The translations under genes and the position numbers were made by a program. Positions 8,852-16,722 of a DNA stretch of 64,000 nucleotides are shown here, one piece after another. The stretch spans positions 2,666,001 to 2,730,000 of the forward strand of contig NZ_CP053941.1 of the NCBI RefSeq assembly GCF_013267195.1. Direction: 5' to 3'. The notes under the pieces are model-generated. The model worked only from the letters and a program-made list of their open reading frames with translations. It was not told where the DNA came from and made no database searches. This DNA is from Halorubrum salinarum (GTDB lineage: Archaea > Halobacteriota > Halobacteria > Halobacteriales > Haloferacaceae). The first letter of the stretch is position 1. Every line of letters begins with the position of its first letter.

Positions 8852-9997
8852 ATGAAACTTCACGAGTATCAAGCGAAGTCTCTCTTCGCGGACGCCGGGA
8901 TCCCTGTTCCGGACTCCCGGCTCGCGACGAGCGTCGAGGACGCGCTCGACGCCGTCGACGAGATCGGCTACCCGGCCGCGATCAAAGCGCAGGTCCACGT
9001 GGGCGGCCGCGGCAAGGCCGGCGGGATCAAGATCGCGACCGACCGCGAGGAGGCCGAGCAGTACGCCGACGAGATCCTCAGGATGGACCTCAAGGGGTAC
9101 ACGGTCGACCAGGTCCTCGTCGAGGCGGGCGTCGACTTCGTCGACGAGCTGTACGTCGGCGTCACGATGGACCGCGCCGAGGGCAAGCCGGTCCTGATGG
9201 TGTCGACCGAGGGCGGCGTCAACATCGAGGAGGTCGCCGAGGAGAACCCCGACGCCATCGCTCGCGAGCACGTCGACCCCGCGTTCGGGCTCCACCCGTA
9301 CCAGGCCCGGAAGGTCGTCTACGAGGCCGGCGTCGACGCCGACGTGGCGCTCGACGTGGCGTCGATCCTCTCGACGCTGTACGAGCTCTACGAGGAGAAC
9401 GACGCCTCCGAGATCGAGGTCAACCCCGTCATGATCACGAGCGACCGCGACGTGATCGCGGCCGACGCCGTGATGAACATCGACGAGGACGCGCTGTTCC
9501 GCCAGCCCGACCTCGCCGACATGGCCGAGGAGTCCTACGAGGACGACCTCGAACGCAAGGCCGGCGAGTACGGCTTCGACTACGTCCGCCTCTCCGGGAA
9601 CGTCGGGATCATCGGCAACGGCGCCGGGCTCGTGATGACGACGCTCGACTTAGTCGACTACTACGGCGGCGCGCCCGCCAACTTCCTCGACATCGGCGGC
9701 GGCGCGAAGGCCGAGCGCGTCGCGAACGCGCTCGATATGGTGTTCTCCGACGACAACGTCGACGCGGTCGTCTTCAACATCTTCGGCGGGATCACCCGCG
9801 GCGACGAGGTCGCGAAGGGGATCAACGAGGCCCTCGAACAGTTCGACGAGATCCCGAAGAAGGTGGTCGTCCGGCTCGCCGGGACGAACGCCGAGGAGGG
9901 GATGGAGATTCTGAACACCGACCTCGTCGAGGTCGAGAAGACGCTGGAGGACGCGGTCCAGCGCGCGGTCGCGAACGCCGAGGAGGTGACCCAATGA
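8852..9997 (+). CDS. sucC: Succinyl-CoA synthetase (ADP-forming) beta subunit
   Basis: A 381-residue ATP-grasp subunit. It starts with [20 protein letters not shown], has [16 protein letters not shown] in the nucleotide-binding half, EVNPV for metal/ATP binding, and the C-terminal CoA-ligase part with LDIGGGA and [15 protein letters not shown]. Together with SucD it interconverts succinyl-CoA and succinate with substrate-level phosphorylation. A TTTAAG box at about 8820-8825 lies 27 bases before the ATG. It overlaps sucD by 4 bases (ATGA), which indicates translational coupling. Confidence 0.96.
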   Translation: MKLHEYQAKSLFADAGIPVPDSRLATSVEDALDAVDEIGYPAAIKAQVHVGGRGKAGGIKIATDREEAEQYADEILRMDLKGYTVDQVLVEAGVDFVDELYVGVTMDRAEGKPVLMVSTEGGVNIEEVAEENPDAIAREHVDPAFGLHPYQARKVVYEAGVDADVALDVASILSTLYELYEENDASEIEVNPVMITSDRDVIAADAVMNIDEDALFRQPDLADMAEESYEDDLERKAGEYGFDYVRLSGNVGIIGNGAGLVMTTLDLVDYYGGAPANFLDIGGGAKAERVANALDMVFSDDNVDAVVFNIFGGITRGDEVAKGINEALEQFDEIPKKVVVRLAGTNAEEGMEILNTDLVEVEKTLEDAVQRAVANAEEVTQ

Positions 9998-10863
9998 GCA
10001 TTTTCGTCGACGACGACACCAGAGTGGTGGTCCAGGGGATCACCGGCGGGGAGGGCAAGTTCCACGCCGGACAGATGATCGAGTACGGAACCAACGTCGT
10101 CGCCGGCGCGGTGCCCGGCAAGGGCGGCCAGGAGGTCCACGGCGTTCCCGTCTACGACACCGTGGACGAGGCCGTCGAGGCCGAGGACGCGGACGCCTCC
10201 GTGATCTTCGTGCCGCCGGCGTTCGCCGCGGACGCGGTCTTCGAGTCGCTCGACACGGACCTCGACCTCGCGGTCGCGATCACCGAGGGCATCCCGACCC
10301 AGGACATGGCGAAGGTGAACAAGCGCCTCGGCGAGACCGACACCCGCCTCATCGGCCCGAACTGTCCGGGGATCATCACGCCGGGCGAGGCGAAGCTCGG
10401 CATCCTGCCGGGGAACATCTTCTCCGAGGGTAACGTCGGGCTCGTCTCCCGCTCCGGCACGCTCACCTACCAGGTCGTCGACAACCTCACCGAGCGCGGG
10501 CTCGGCCAGTCGACCGCCATCGGCATCGGCGGCGACCCGATCATCGGCACCTCCTTCGTCGACGCCCTCGAGGCGTTCGAGGCCGACCCCGACACCGACG
10601 CCGTCGTGATGTGCGGCGAGATCGGCGGGGAGGACGAGGAGCAGGCGGCGAGGTTCATCGGCGAGCACATGGACACGCCGGTCGCCGGCTTCATCGCCGG
10701 CCGCACCGCGCCGCCGGGCAAGCGCATGGGCCACGCGGGCGCCATCGTCTCGGGCTCCGGGACGGGCACGGCGCAGTCGAAGATCGACGCGCTCAACGAG
10801 GCCGGCGTCCCCGTCGGCGACACCCCCGAGGAGGTCGCCGACCACGTCGAGGACTTCCTGTAA
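9994..10863 (+). CDS. sucD: Succinyl-CoA synthetase alpha subunit
   Basis: A 289-residue CoA-binding subunit. The N-terminal Rossmann domain has [13 protein letters not shown] and later [16 protein letters not shown]. The phosphohistidine loop GHAGAIVSG places the catalytic His at residue 247. The length is normal. The ATG is embedded in the sucC stop (ATGA overlap), so sucCD form a coupled operon. The stop is followed by a short T-run that may be the terminator. Confidence 0.96.
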   Translation: MSIFVDDDTRVVVQGITGGEGKFHAGQMIEYGTNVVAGAVPGKGGQEVHGVPVYDTVDEAVEAEDADASVIFVPPAFAADAVFESLDTDLDLAVAITEGIPTQDMAKVNKRLGETDTRLIGPNCPGIITPGEAKLGILPGNIFSEGNVGLVSRSGTLTYQVVDNLTERGLGQSTAIGIGGDPIIGTSFVDALEAFEADPDTDAVVMCGEIGGEDEEQAARFIGEHMDTPVAGFIAGRTAPPGKRMGHAGAIVSGSGTGTAQSKIDALNEAGVPVGDTPEEVADHVEDFL

Positions 10864-10888
10864 AGACGACTCGACCCTCTCTGCCTCG

Positions 10889-10893
10889 TTTTT
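10889..10893 (+). terminator. Candidate oligo-T terminator after sucCD
   Basis: TTTTT inside a pyrimidine-rich stretch (CTCTCTGCCTCGTTTTTG) 26 bases after the sucD stop. Archaeal termination commonly uses short T-runs on the coding strand. No hairpin is obvious. Confidence 0.35.
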
Positions 10894-10979
10894 GTCGTTC
10901 GAGACGGGTAGCGGTCCGATTTTCAGTATCGGTAGCCGGGGCGAAAGCTAAAATTACTGGTAGTGTAACACGTACGCAT

Positions 10980-13544
10980 ATGAATTCAGGTCCCGACGAC
11001 CCGCCGACGGACGTCGACTCGGCCGCCGCAGGCGCGTCGGGACCGACCGACGCCGGCAGTCGCGTCCTGTTCGTCGACGACGAACCCGGCGCGGCGGACC
11101 TCGCCGCCACGCACGTGGAGCGCCTCTTGGACGGCGTCGAGACGGTCACCCGGATGTCCCCGGAGGCGGCGCTCGACGTCGTCCGGAGCGAGCGCGTCGA
11201 CTGCGTCGTCAGCGACTTCGACATGCCGGGAAAGGACGGGCTGGCGTTCCTCGAAGCGGTCCGCGAGGTCGACCCCGGCCTCCCCTTCGTGCTGTTCACC
11301 GGGAAGGGGAGCGAGGAGATAGCGAGCGAGGCCATCTCCGCCGGCGTCACCGACTACCTCCAGAAGGGCGCCGGCAAGGACCGCTACGAGATGCTCGCCA
11401 ACAGCGTCGCGAACGCGCTCGGCCGGCGGCGCGCGGAGCGCGACCTCCGCGACGTGAACGCGAAGGTCACGGCGATCCACGAGTTCGCGACGGCGCTGGC
11501 ATCCGTGAGCGACGTCGGGACGGTGTTCGACCGCACGGTCGACGCGGCCGAGGACATCCTGGAGTTCGACCGCTGTGTCACGGCCCGCCGCCGCGGCGAC
11601 CGGGTCGTCCCCGCCGTCCTCTCCGATAGCGTCACCGAGGACGAGGTCCGGACGTTCGACGTCGGCGAGGGCGTCGTCGGGACCACGGTCGCCGAGCAGG
11701 AGACGATAGTGGTCGACAACCTCAGCGTCGACCCCGCCGACCCGGACGAACTGGAGGACCCCGCCTCCCCGGGGCGGACCGTCGGCGGGACCGACCGACG
11801 CGAGGGCTCGGACGTCGCGGACCCGGTCGCCGACGACATCCGGTCGGCGATCAGCGTTCCGATCGGGTCGCATGGGGTGTTACAGGCGGTCTCGAACGGC
11901 TACGCCGCGTTCGACGACCGAGACGTCGAGTTCGCGGAGCTGCTCGCGTCCCACGCGGCCAACGCCATCGAGCAGATCGAGACGGAGACCGCGCTCCGGA
12001 CCGAGCGCGACCGCCTCGCCGCGCTGTTCGAGAACCTCCCGCTCCCGATGGCCAGGACCGTCGTCGACGAGCGGGGCGAGCGGACGCTCGCGGAGACGAA
12101 CGACGCGTTCGTCGACACGTTCGGGTACGACGCCGCGGACTCGTCGTACGACGAGGTGGTGGAGGGGATAATGTCCCCCGAGGCGGAGCGGTTCGACCAC
12201 GACGCGCTGATCGCCGCCGACGAGCCGACCAGGCTAGAGGTGCAGCGGCGCGCGACCGACGGGATGCGGAGCTTCATCCTCCACGCGATTCCCGTCGTCC
12301 AGCCGGAGGAGTCGGTCGTCTACTCCATCTACGCCGACATCGACGAGCACAAACGCGTGGAGCGGACGCTGCGCCGGCTCCACGCGACGACCCGCGAGAT
12401 GTTCGGCGGCGACGACCGCGAGGAGGTCGCCGCGGTGGCCGCGCGCGCCGCCATCGACATCCTCGGGTTCCCGAACAGCGGCGTCCGGCTGTACGACCCC
12501 GAGGCGAACGTGCTCCTCCCGACGGCGATAAGCGAGGAGGCGACGGCGGCCTTCGGCGACCGACCCCCGTTCGGGCCGGGCGACGGCCGCGTTTGGGAGG
12601 CGTTCGAGTCCGGCCAGCCGATCGTCGTCGACGACCTCGACGCGGTCGACACCGCGGTGGGGTACGGCGACCTCCGGAGCCTCCTCGTCGTGCCGCTCGG
12701 CGAGCACGGCGCGATGCCGCTCGGGTCGCGCGAACCGGGGTTCTTCGACGAGACCGACCTCCAGCTGGCGCGCGTCCTCGCCGCGAACGTCACCGTCGCG
12801 CTCGATCACGCCGAGCGGACCGAACAGCTCCGCGACCGGGACGCCGCGCTCCAGCGCGAGATCGACCGCTTAGAGAAGTTCGCCGGCCTGGTCTCGCACG
12901 ACCTCCGGAACCCGCTCAACGTCGCCGCCGGCCGGACGGACCTGGCGCGCTCACTGAGCGACGACGAGGCGGTCCTCGGCGAACTCGACCGGGTCGAGGA
13001 CGCCCACGAGCGGATGAGCCAACTGATAGACGACCTGCTCGCGCTGGCGCGGCAGGGCCGGACGGTCGACGAACTCGAGTCCGTCCCGCTGAAGGAGGCG
13101 GCCGAACGGGCGTGGCGCACGGTCGACACGGGTGACGCGACGCTCGACGCGGCCGACGCGTCGTCGACCGTCGAGGCCGACCCGGAGCGGCTCCGCACGC
13201 TGTTCGAGAACCTGTTCACGAACAGCGTGGAACACGGTTCCACGAGCAGTCGGACGGAGTCCGACGACAGCGTCGAGCACGGCTCGAAAAGCGACACCGA
13301 AGGCGACGACGGACTCACCGTGACCGTCGGCTCCCTCCCCGACGGGTTCTACGTCGCGGACGACGGGGCCGGGTTCGGAATCGACCCGCAGGAGGCGACG
13401 GAGTACGGCCGGTCGAGCACGGAGCGTGGAACCGGATTCGGCCTCGCGATCGTGCGCGAGATAGCGGCCGCACACGGCTGGGAGCTCTCGATCGAGGGCG
13501 AGGACGGCGCTCGCTTCGAGTTCAGAAACCGAACCGCTATATAA
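10980..13544 (+). CDS. Hybrid receiver-GAF-PAS-GAF histidine kinase
   Basis: An 854-residue soluble signalling protein. Domain order: response-regulator receiver (about 28-145, phospho-acceptor Asp79 in DFDMPGKDG), GAF (about 160-325), PAS (about 330-450), second GAF (about 465-600), HisKA (about 620-690, phospho-His640 in SHDLRNPLN) and HATPase_c (about 725-850). The order, with the receiver first, suggests an input or phosphorelay role. The frame is open upstream into sucD, but the ATG at 10980 follows an AT-rich promoter region. The ATPase N-box carries a short insertion with a repeated SVEHGS segment (residues 749-755 and 764-770). No transmembrane segment is visible. Ligands are unknown. 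Confidence 0.9.
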   Translation: MNSGPDDPPTDVDSAAAGASGPTDAGSRVLFVDDEPGAADLAATHVERLLDGVETVTRMSPEAALDVVRSERVDCVVSDFDMPGKDGLAFLEAVREVDPGLPFVLFTGKGSEEIASEAISAGVTDYLQKGAGKDRYEMLANSVANALGRRRAERDLRDVNAKVTAIHEFATALASVSDVGTVFDRTVDAAEDILEFDRCVTARRRGDRVVPAVLSDSVTEDEVRTFDVGEGVVGTTVAEQETIVVDNLSVDPADPDELEDPASPGRTVGGTDRREGSDVADPVADDIRSAISVPIGSHGVLQAVSNGYAAFDDRDVEFAELLASHAANAIEQIETETALRTERDRLAALFENLPLPMARTVVDERGERTLAETNDAFVDTFGYDAADSSYDEVVEGIMSPEAERFDHDALIAADEPTRLEVQRRATDGMRSFILHAIPVVQPEESVVYSIYADIDEHKRVERTLRRLHATTREMFGGDDREEVAAVAARAAIDILGFPNSGVRLYDPEANVLLPTAISEEATAAFGDRPPFGPGDGRVWEAFESGQPIVVDDLDAVDTAVGYGDLRSLLVVPLGEHGAMPLGSREPGFFDETDLQLARVLAANVTVALDHAERTEQLRDRDAALQREIDRLEKFAGLVSHDLRNPLNVAAGRTDLARSLSDDEAVLGELDRVEDAHERMSQLIDDLLALARQGRTVDELESVPLKEAAERAWRTVDTGDATLDAADASSTVEADPERLRTLFENLFTNSVEHGSTSSRTESDDSVEHGSKSDTEGDDGLTVTVGSLPDGFYVADDGAGFGIDPQEATEYGRSSTERGTGFGLAIVREIAAAHGWELSIEGEDGARFEFRNRTAI

Positions 13545-13617
13545 AAACCCGGTTGCCGTGCGCCGGCGGCGCACAGGCGGGCCACGGTTATGCGCGAATC
13601 GCCACTGTATGTAACGT

Positions 13618-13938
13618 ATGGACGAAGGAACCCGCGAGCTGCTCGAACCGCTCCCGCCGAGCGCAAAGCTGGTCTACTACGTGCTCGACGCGGAGGGCCG
13701 GTTCGACCAGACCGGCCTCGCCGAGGAGACGCGCCTCTCGACGCGCACCGTCCGGTTCGCGGTCGAGAAGCTCACCGAGGTCGGCCTCGTCGAGGAGGGC
13801 CTGTGCCCCCGCGACGCCCGCCGCTCCGTCTACCAGGCTGTGCCGCCCGCGGAGCGCGACCCCGTCGACGAGCCCGAGGCGACCGCCGACTCCGCCACCG
13901 AGGCCGACGCCCCGGCCGCCGCGGTCGCCGAGGACTGA
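13618..13938 (+). CDS. Winged-helix DNA-binding protein (MarR-like)
   Basis: A 106-residue protein. Residues about 10-75 form a winged helix (LPPSAKLVYYVLDAEGRFDQ, then the recognition segment LSTRTVRFAVEKLTEVGLVEEG), similar to small haloarchaeal MarR/HTH regulators. The acidic Ala/Glu/Asp tail (about 78-106) is low-complexity. GGTTATGCG at about 13586-13594 lies roughly 25-32 bases before the ATG and may be its TATA box. There is no ligand-binding domain, so it may be constitutive or act with partners. Targets are unknown. Confidence 0.75.
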   Translation: MDEGTRELLEPLPPSAKLVYYVLDAEGRFDQTGLAEETRLSTRTVRFAVEKLTEVGLVEEGLCPRDARRSVYQAVPPAERDPVDEPEATADSATEADAPAAAVAED

Positions 13939-13945
13939 GCCCGGT

Positions 13946-14001
13946 CCGCACCGCCGCCGAACCGACGCCGACCGCTACCGCACCGCCGCCGAACCGACGC
14001 C
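13946..14001. repeat. 24-base direct repeat, two copies
   Basis: Two identical 24-base copies at 13946-13969 and 13978-14001, separated by 8 bases, each beginning CCGCACCGCCGCCGAACC. They fill the intergenic space between the winged-helix gene and the methylthiotransferase gene, just upstream of the GCTTTTGCC promoter-like box. Confidence 0.85.
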
Positions 14002-14049
14002 CGGATCCGTCGCGCTTTTGCCCCCGCGACCGGTAGTGAGCGCACTCCG

Positions 14050-15372
14050 ATGGCGACGTACCACATCGAAACCTACGGCTGTAGCTCGAACCGGGGAGAG
14101 AGCCGGGAGATCGAGCGTGCCCTCCGCGACGGCGGGCACCGACCGGCCGACGGCCCCGACGACGCGGACGTCGCCATCCTCAACACCTGTACCGTCGTCG
14201 AGAAGACCGAGCGCAACATGCTCCGGCGCGCGGAGGAGCTGGCCGAGACGACGGCCGAACTCGTCGTCACCGGCTGTATGGCGCTCGCGCAGGGCGACCT
14301 GTTCGACGATGCGGACGTCGACGCCGAGATCCTCCACTGGGACGAGGTCCCCGAATACGTGCTCAACGGAGAGTGCCCGACGGTCACGCCCGACGCGGAG
14401 CCGGTCCTCGACGGCGTCGTCGGCATCCTCCCCATCGCGCGCGGCTGTATGAGCAACTGCTCGTACTGTATCACCAAGTTCGCCACCGGTCGCGTCGACT
14501 CCCCCTCGGTCGAGGAGAACGTCGAGAAGGCCCGCGCCCTCGTTCACGCCGGCGCGAAGGAGATCCGCGTCACCGGCCAGGACACGGGTGTCTACGGCTG
14601 GGACGACGGCGAGCGGAAGCTCCCGGAGCTGCTCGACCGGATCTGCGACATCGACGGCGACTTCCGGGTCCGGCTGGGGATGGCGAACCCCGGCGGGATC
14701 CACGGGATCCACGAGGAGCTGGCCGACGTGTTCGCCGCGAACGAGGAGCTGTACGACTTCATCCACGCGCCGGTCCAGTCCGGCTCCGACGACGTGCTCG
14801 AGGACATGCGCCGGCAACACCGCGTGGAGAAGTTCCGCGAGATCGTCGCGACGTTCGACGACCGGCTCGACCACTGGACGCTCTCGACGGACTTCATCGT
14901 CGGCTTCCCCACCGAGGACGAGGCCGACCACGAGCTGTCGATGGACCTCCTCGCCGAGGTCCGCCCGGAGAAGATCAACGTCACCCGCTTCTCGAAGCGC
15001 CCCGGCACCGACGCCGCCGACATGAAGGGGCTCGGCGGGACGGTCAAGAAGGAGCGCTCGAAGGCGATGTCCGAGCTGAAGATGGAGGTCGTCGGCGAGG
15101 CGTACGAGTCGATGGTCGGCGAGACGTTCGAGGCCCTCGTCGTCGAGGAGGGCACCGGCGACTCCGTGAAGTGCCGCGACGGCGCCTATCGACAGATAAT
15201 CGTCCAGAACGCCGCCGAGCGCGGGGTCGAGGTCGGCGACTTCGTCACGGTCGAGGTCACCGGGCACAACACGGTGTACGCGTTCGGCGACCCCGTGATG
15301 CCCGGGCGCGACCCGGTCGACGGCGACGTCGAGCGGGACGACCGGCCCGAGTCGACGACCTCGTCCGCGTAA
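14050..15372 (+). CDS. tRNA t6A37 methylthiotransferase (MtaB/CDKAL1-type radical SAM)
   Basis: A 440-residue enzyme that would add a methylthio group to N6-threonylcarbamoyl-adenosine 37 in tRNA. The N-terminal MTTase domain has its three cluster cysteines at Cys11 (ETYGCSSN), Cys47 (NTCTVV) and Cys76 (VTGCMA). The radical-SAM CxxxCxxC motif is Cys133, Cys137 and Cys140 (GCMSNCSYC). A C-terminal TRAM domain follows (about 375-420, VGETFEALVVEEGTG...GVEVGDFVTVEVTGHN). All cluster ligands are intact. This is the archaeal/eukaryotic e-MtaB type. The short acidic tail is haloarchaeal in style. Confidence 0.92.
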   Translation: MATYHIETYGCSSNRGESREIERALRDGGHRPADGPDDADVAILNTCTVVEKTERNMLRRAEELAETTAELVVTGCMALAQGDLFDDADVDAEILHWDEVPEYVLNGECPTVTPDAEPVLDGVVGILPIARGCMSNCSYCITKFATGRVDSPSVEENVEKARALVHAGAKEIRVTGQDTGVYGWDDGERKLPELLDRICDIDGDFRVRLGMANPGGIHGIHEELADVFAANEELYDFIHAPVQSGSDDVLEDMRRQHRVEKFREIVATFDDRLDHWTLSTDFIVGFPTEDEADHELSMDLLAEVRPEKINVTRFSKRPGTDAADMKGLGGTVKKERSKAMSELKMEVVGEAYESMVGETFEALVVEEGTGDSVKCRDGAYRQIIVQNAAERGVEVGDFVTVEVTGHNTVYAFGDPVMPGRDPVDGDVERDDRPESTTSSA

Positions 15373-15411
15373 GGGTCGGAGGCACCTCGCTCTCTCCGGC
15401 CGATGCGGGGT

Positions 15412-16590
15412 TCAGGCGGACTCGTCCGCCTCGGGATCCGCCGTTCCGGCGGCCGCGACGTCCGGGTCCCCCCACATCGCGGCCCGTTTTGCCCGTCTCC
15501 TGAGTTCGGCGGCCTCCGGGACGGGCCCGCTCGGGCCGTCGTATTCGGGGCGGTCCGGGAGCCGGATCCGGACGACGGTCCCGCGCGGGTCGTTCTCCGC
15601 GAACTCGACCGTCCCGCCGCCCCGCGTCACCGTCCAGTAGATCAGCCACAGCCCCAGCCCCTCGGTGTGTTCGAGCGGCGTCTCCTCGGCGTTCCGAAGC
15701 GTCTCCCGCTCGGTCGCGGGGAGGCCGCGCCCGGTGTCCGCGACGACGAGGGTCGTCGCGTCGCCGTCGCGTCCCACGCGCACCGTGACGGTCACGTCGT
15801 CCCCGTTGTGCTCGACCGCGTTCCGGAGCGCCTCCTCGAACGCGAGCGGCAGCGACGGGTGTGCGCGGACGATGCGCCGGTCCGGTAGCTCCGTCTCGAT
15901 CGCCGCCTCGGGGTCCTCCGCGGTCACCCGGTCGACCCGCTCCCGAACGAGGGGCACGAGGTCGAACGACTGGAGCGACTCGGTCCGCCAGATCGACGCG
16001 ATGCGGCGGGTCCGCTCGCTCGTCTCGGAGAGCTCCGACAGGTGGTCGCGAACGATCGCGGCGCGCTCCGCGATTTCCGCGTCGTCCTCCACGTCCTCGA
16101 TCCCGTCGAGGTAGCCGAGCGCGACCGACAGCTCGTTCCGGATGTTGTGTCGCAGCACGCGGTCGTTGATCGAGAGCAGGGTCGCCAGCTCCTGGGCCTC
16201 GGCGAGCTGCTCGTCGGCCTTCACCGCGTACGGCCCCGCCCGGGACCCGACCGCCCCGCCGAGGCTCGTGGCGAACGCGATAAGGAAGGAGAGCTTGAAC
16301 GCGTGGTGGTCGAGCAGCCAGATGAGCCAGACCACGCCCGCGAGCGAGGCGAACGAGAGGGCGGTGAGGGCGGCGATCCGGACCGCTCGCCACTGCCCGG
16401 GCGGGGATATCCCCCAGTCCGGCAGGTCGTACACGGTGTAGAAGACGAACCCGGAGAGCCCGACGATCAGCGCCGATTCGAGCAGCGCCCCCACGTCTCC
16501 CCCCTGTAACGCCAGGTGACCGACGCCGAGGCCGGCACAGAGCGTGCCGAGCGCGCCGAACCCGACTCGGGGGGTGACGAGGGAGGCCAT
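15412..16590 (-). CDS. Membrane-bound sensor histidine kinase
   Basis: A 392-residue kinase with four N-terminal membrane helices (about residues 9-30, 37-55, 69-92 and 98-116), a short linker, a HisKA-like dimerisation region with the phospho-His at residue 148 (RVLRHNIRNELSV), and HATPase_c (about 245-350: EEALRNAVEHNGD N-box, VADTGRGLP, EGLGLWLIYW). The C-terminal tail is Asp/Glu/Ala-rich. This is a common haloarchaeal layout with no extracellular sensor domain, so sensing probably occurs in the membrane part. A CATAAGC box at about 16614-16620 (minus strand) lies 24-30 bases before the ATG. No response regulator gene is adjacent. Confidence 0.88.
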   Translation of the reverse strand: MASLVTPRVGFGALGTLCAGLGVGHLALQGGDVGALLESALIVGLSGFVFYTVYDLPDWGISPPGQWRAVRIAALTALSFASLAGVVWLIWLLDHHAFKLSFLIAFATSLGGAVGSRAGPYAVKADEQLAEAQELATLLSINDRVLRHNIRNELSVALGYLDGIEDVEDDAEIAERAAIVRDHLSELSETSERTRRIASIWRTESLQSFDLVPLVRERVDRVTAEDPEAAIETELPDRRIVRAHPSLPLAFEEALRNAVEHNGDDVTVTVRVGRDGDATTLVVADTGRGLPATERETLRNAEETPLEHTEGLGLWLIYWTVTRGGGTVEFAENDPRGTVVRIRLPDRPEYDGPSGPVPEAAELRRRAKRAAMWGDPDVAAAGTADPEADESA

Positions 16591-16654
16591 CGGGACCCGT
16601 ACTCCGCCACGAAGCTTATGGGTTTCCCAGCGGGGCGGGCGCGACGGCCGGGAT

Positions 16655-16722
16655 CAGCCGTCGTCGTAGATCATCTTCAGCCGTCGTCGTAGATCATCTT
16701 CAGCCGTCGTCGTAGATCATCT
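16655..16722. repeat. 23-base tandem repeat, three copies, at the 3' end of the acyl-CoA synthetase gene
   Basis: Units at 16655-16677, 16678-16700 and 16701-16722 (the last matching over 22 of 23 bases). On the minus strand each unit encodes the same tail (MIYDDG) followed by TGA. Because 23 is not a multiple of three, the three TGA codons (16700, 16677 and 16654) fall in three different reading frames. Confidence 0.95.

Noticed and set aside
16677-16699. Frameshift or pseudogene at the 3' end of the acyl-CoA synthetase gene
   Set aside because: The 690-residue frame is intact with a proper stop at 16700; the alternate 703-residue frame is a shadow that only shares the repeated tail.
16655-16722. 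CRISPR-like tandem repeats at the end of the acyl-CoA synthetase gene
   Set aside because: The three units are directly adjacent without spacers and lie inside or against the coding end.
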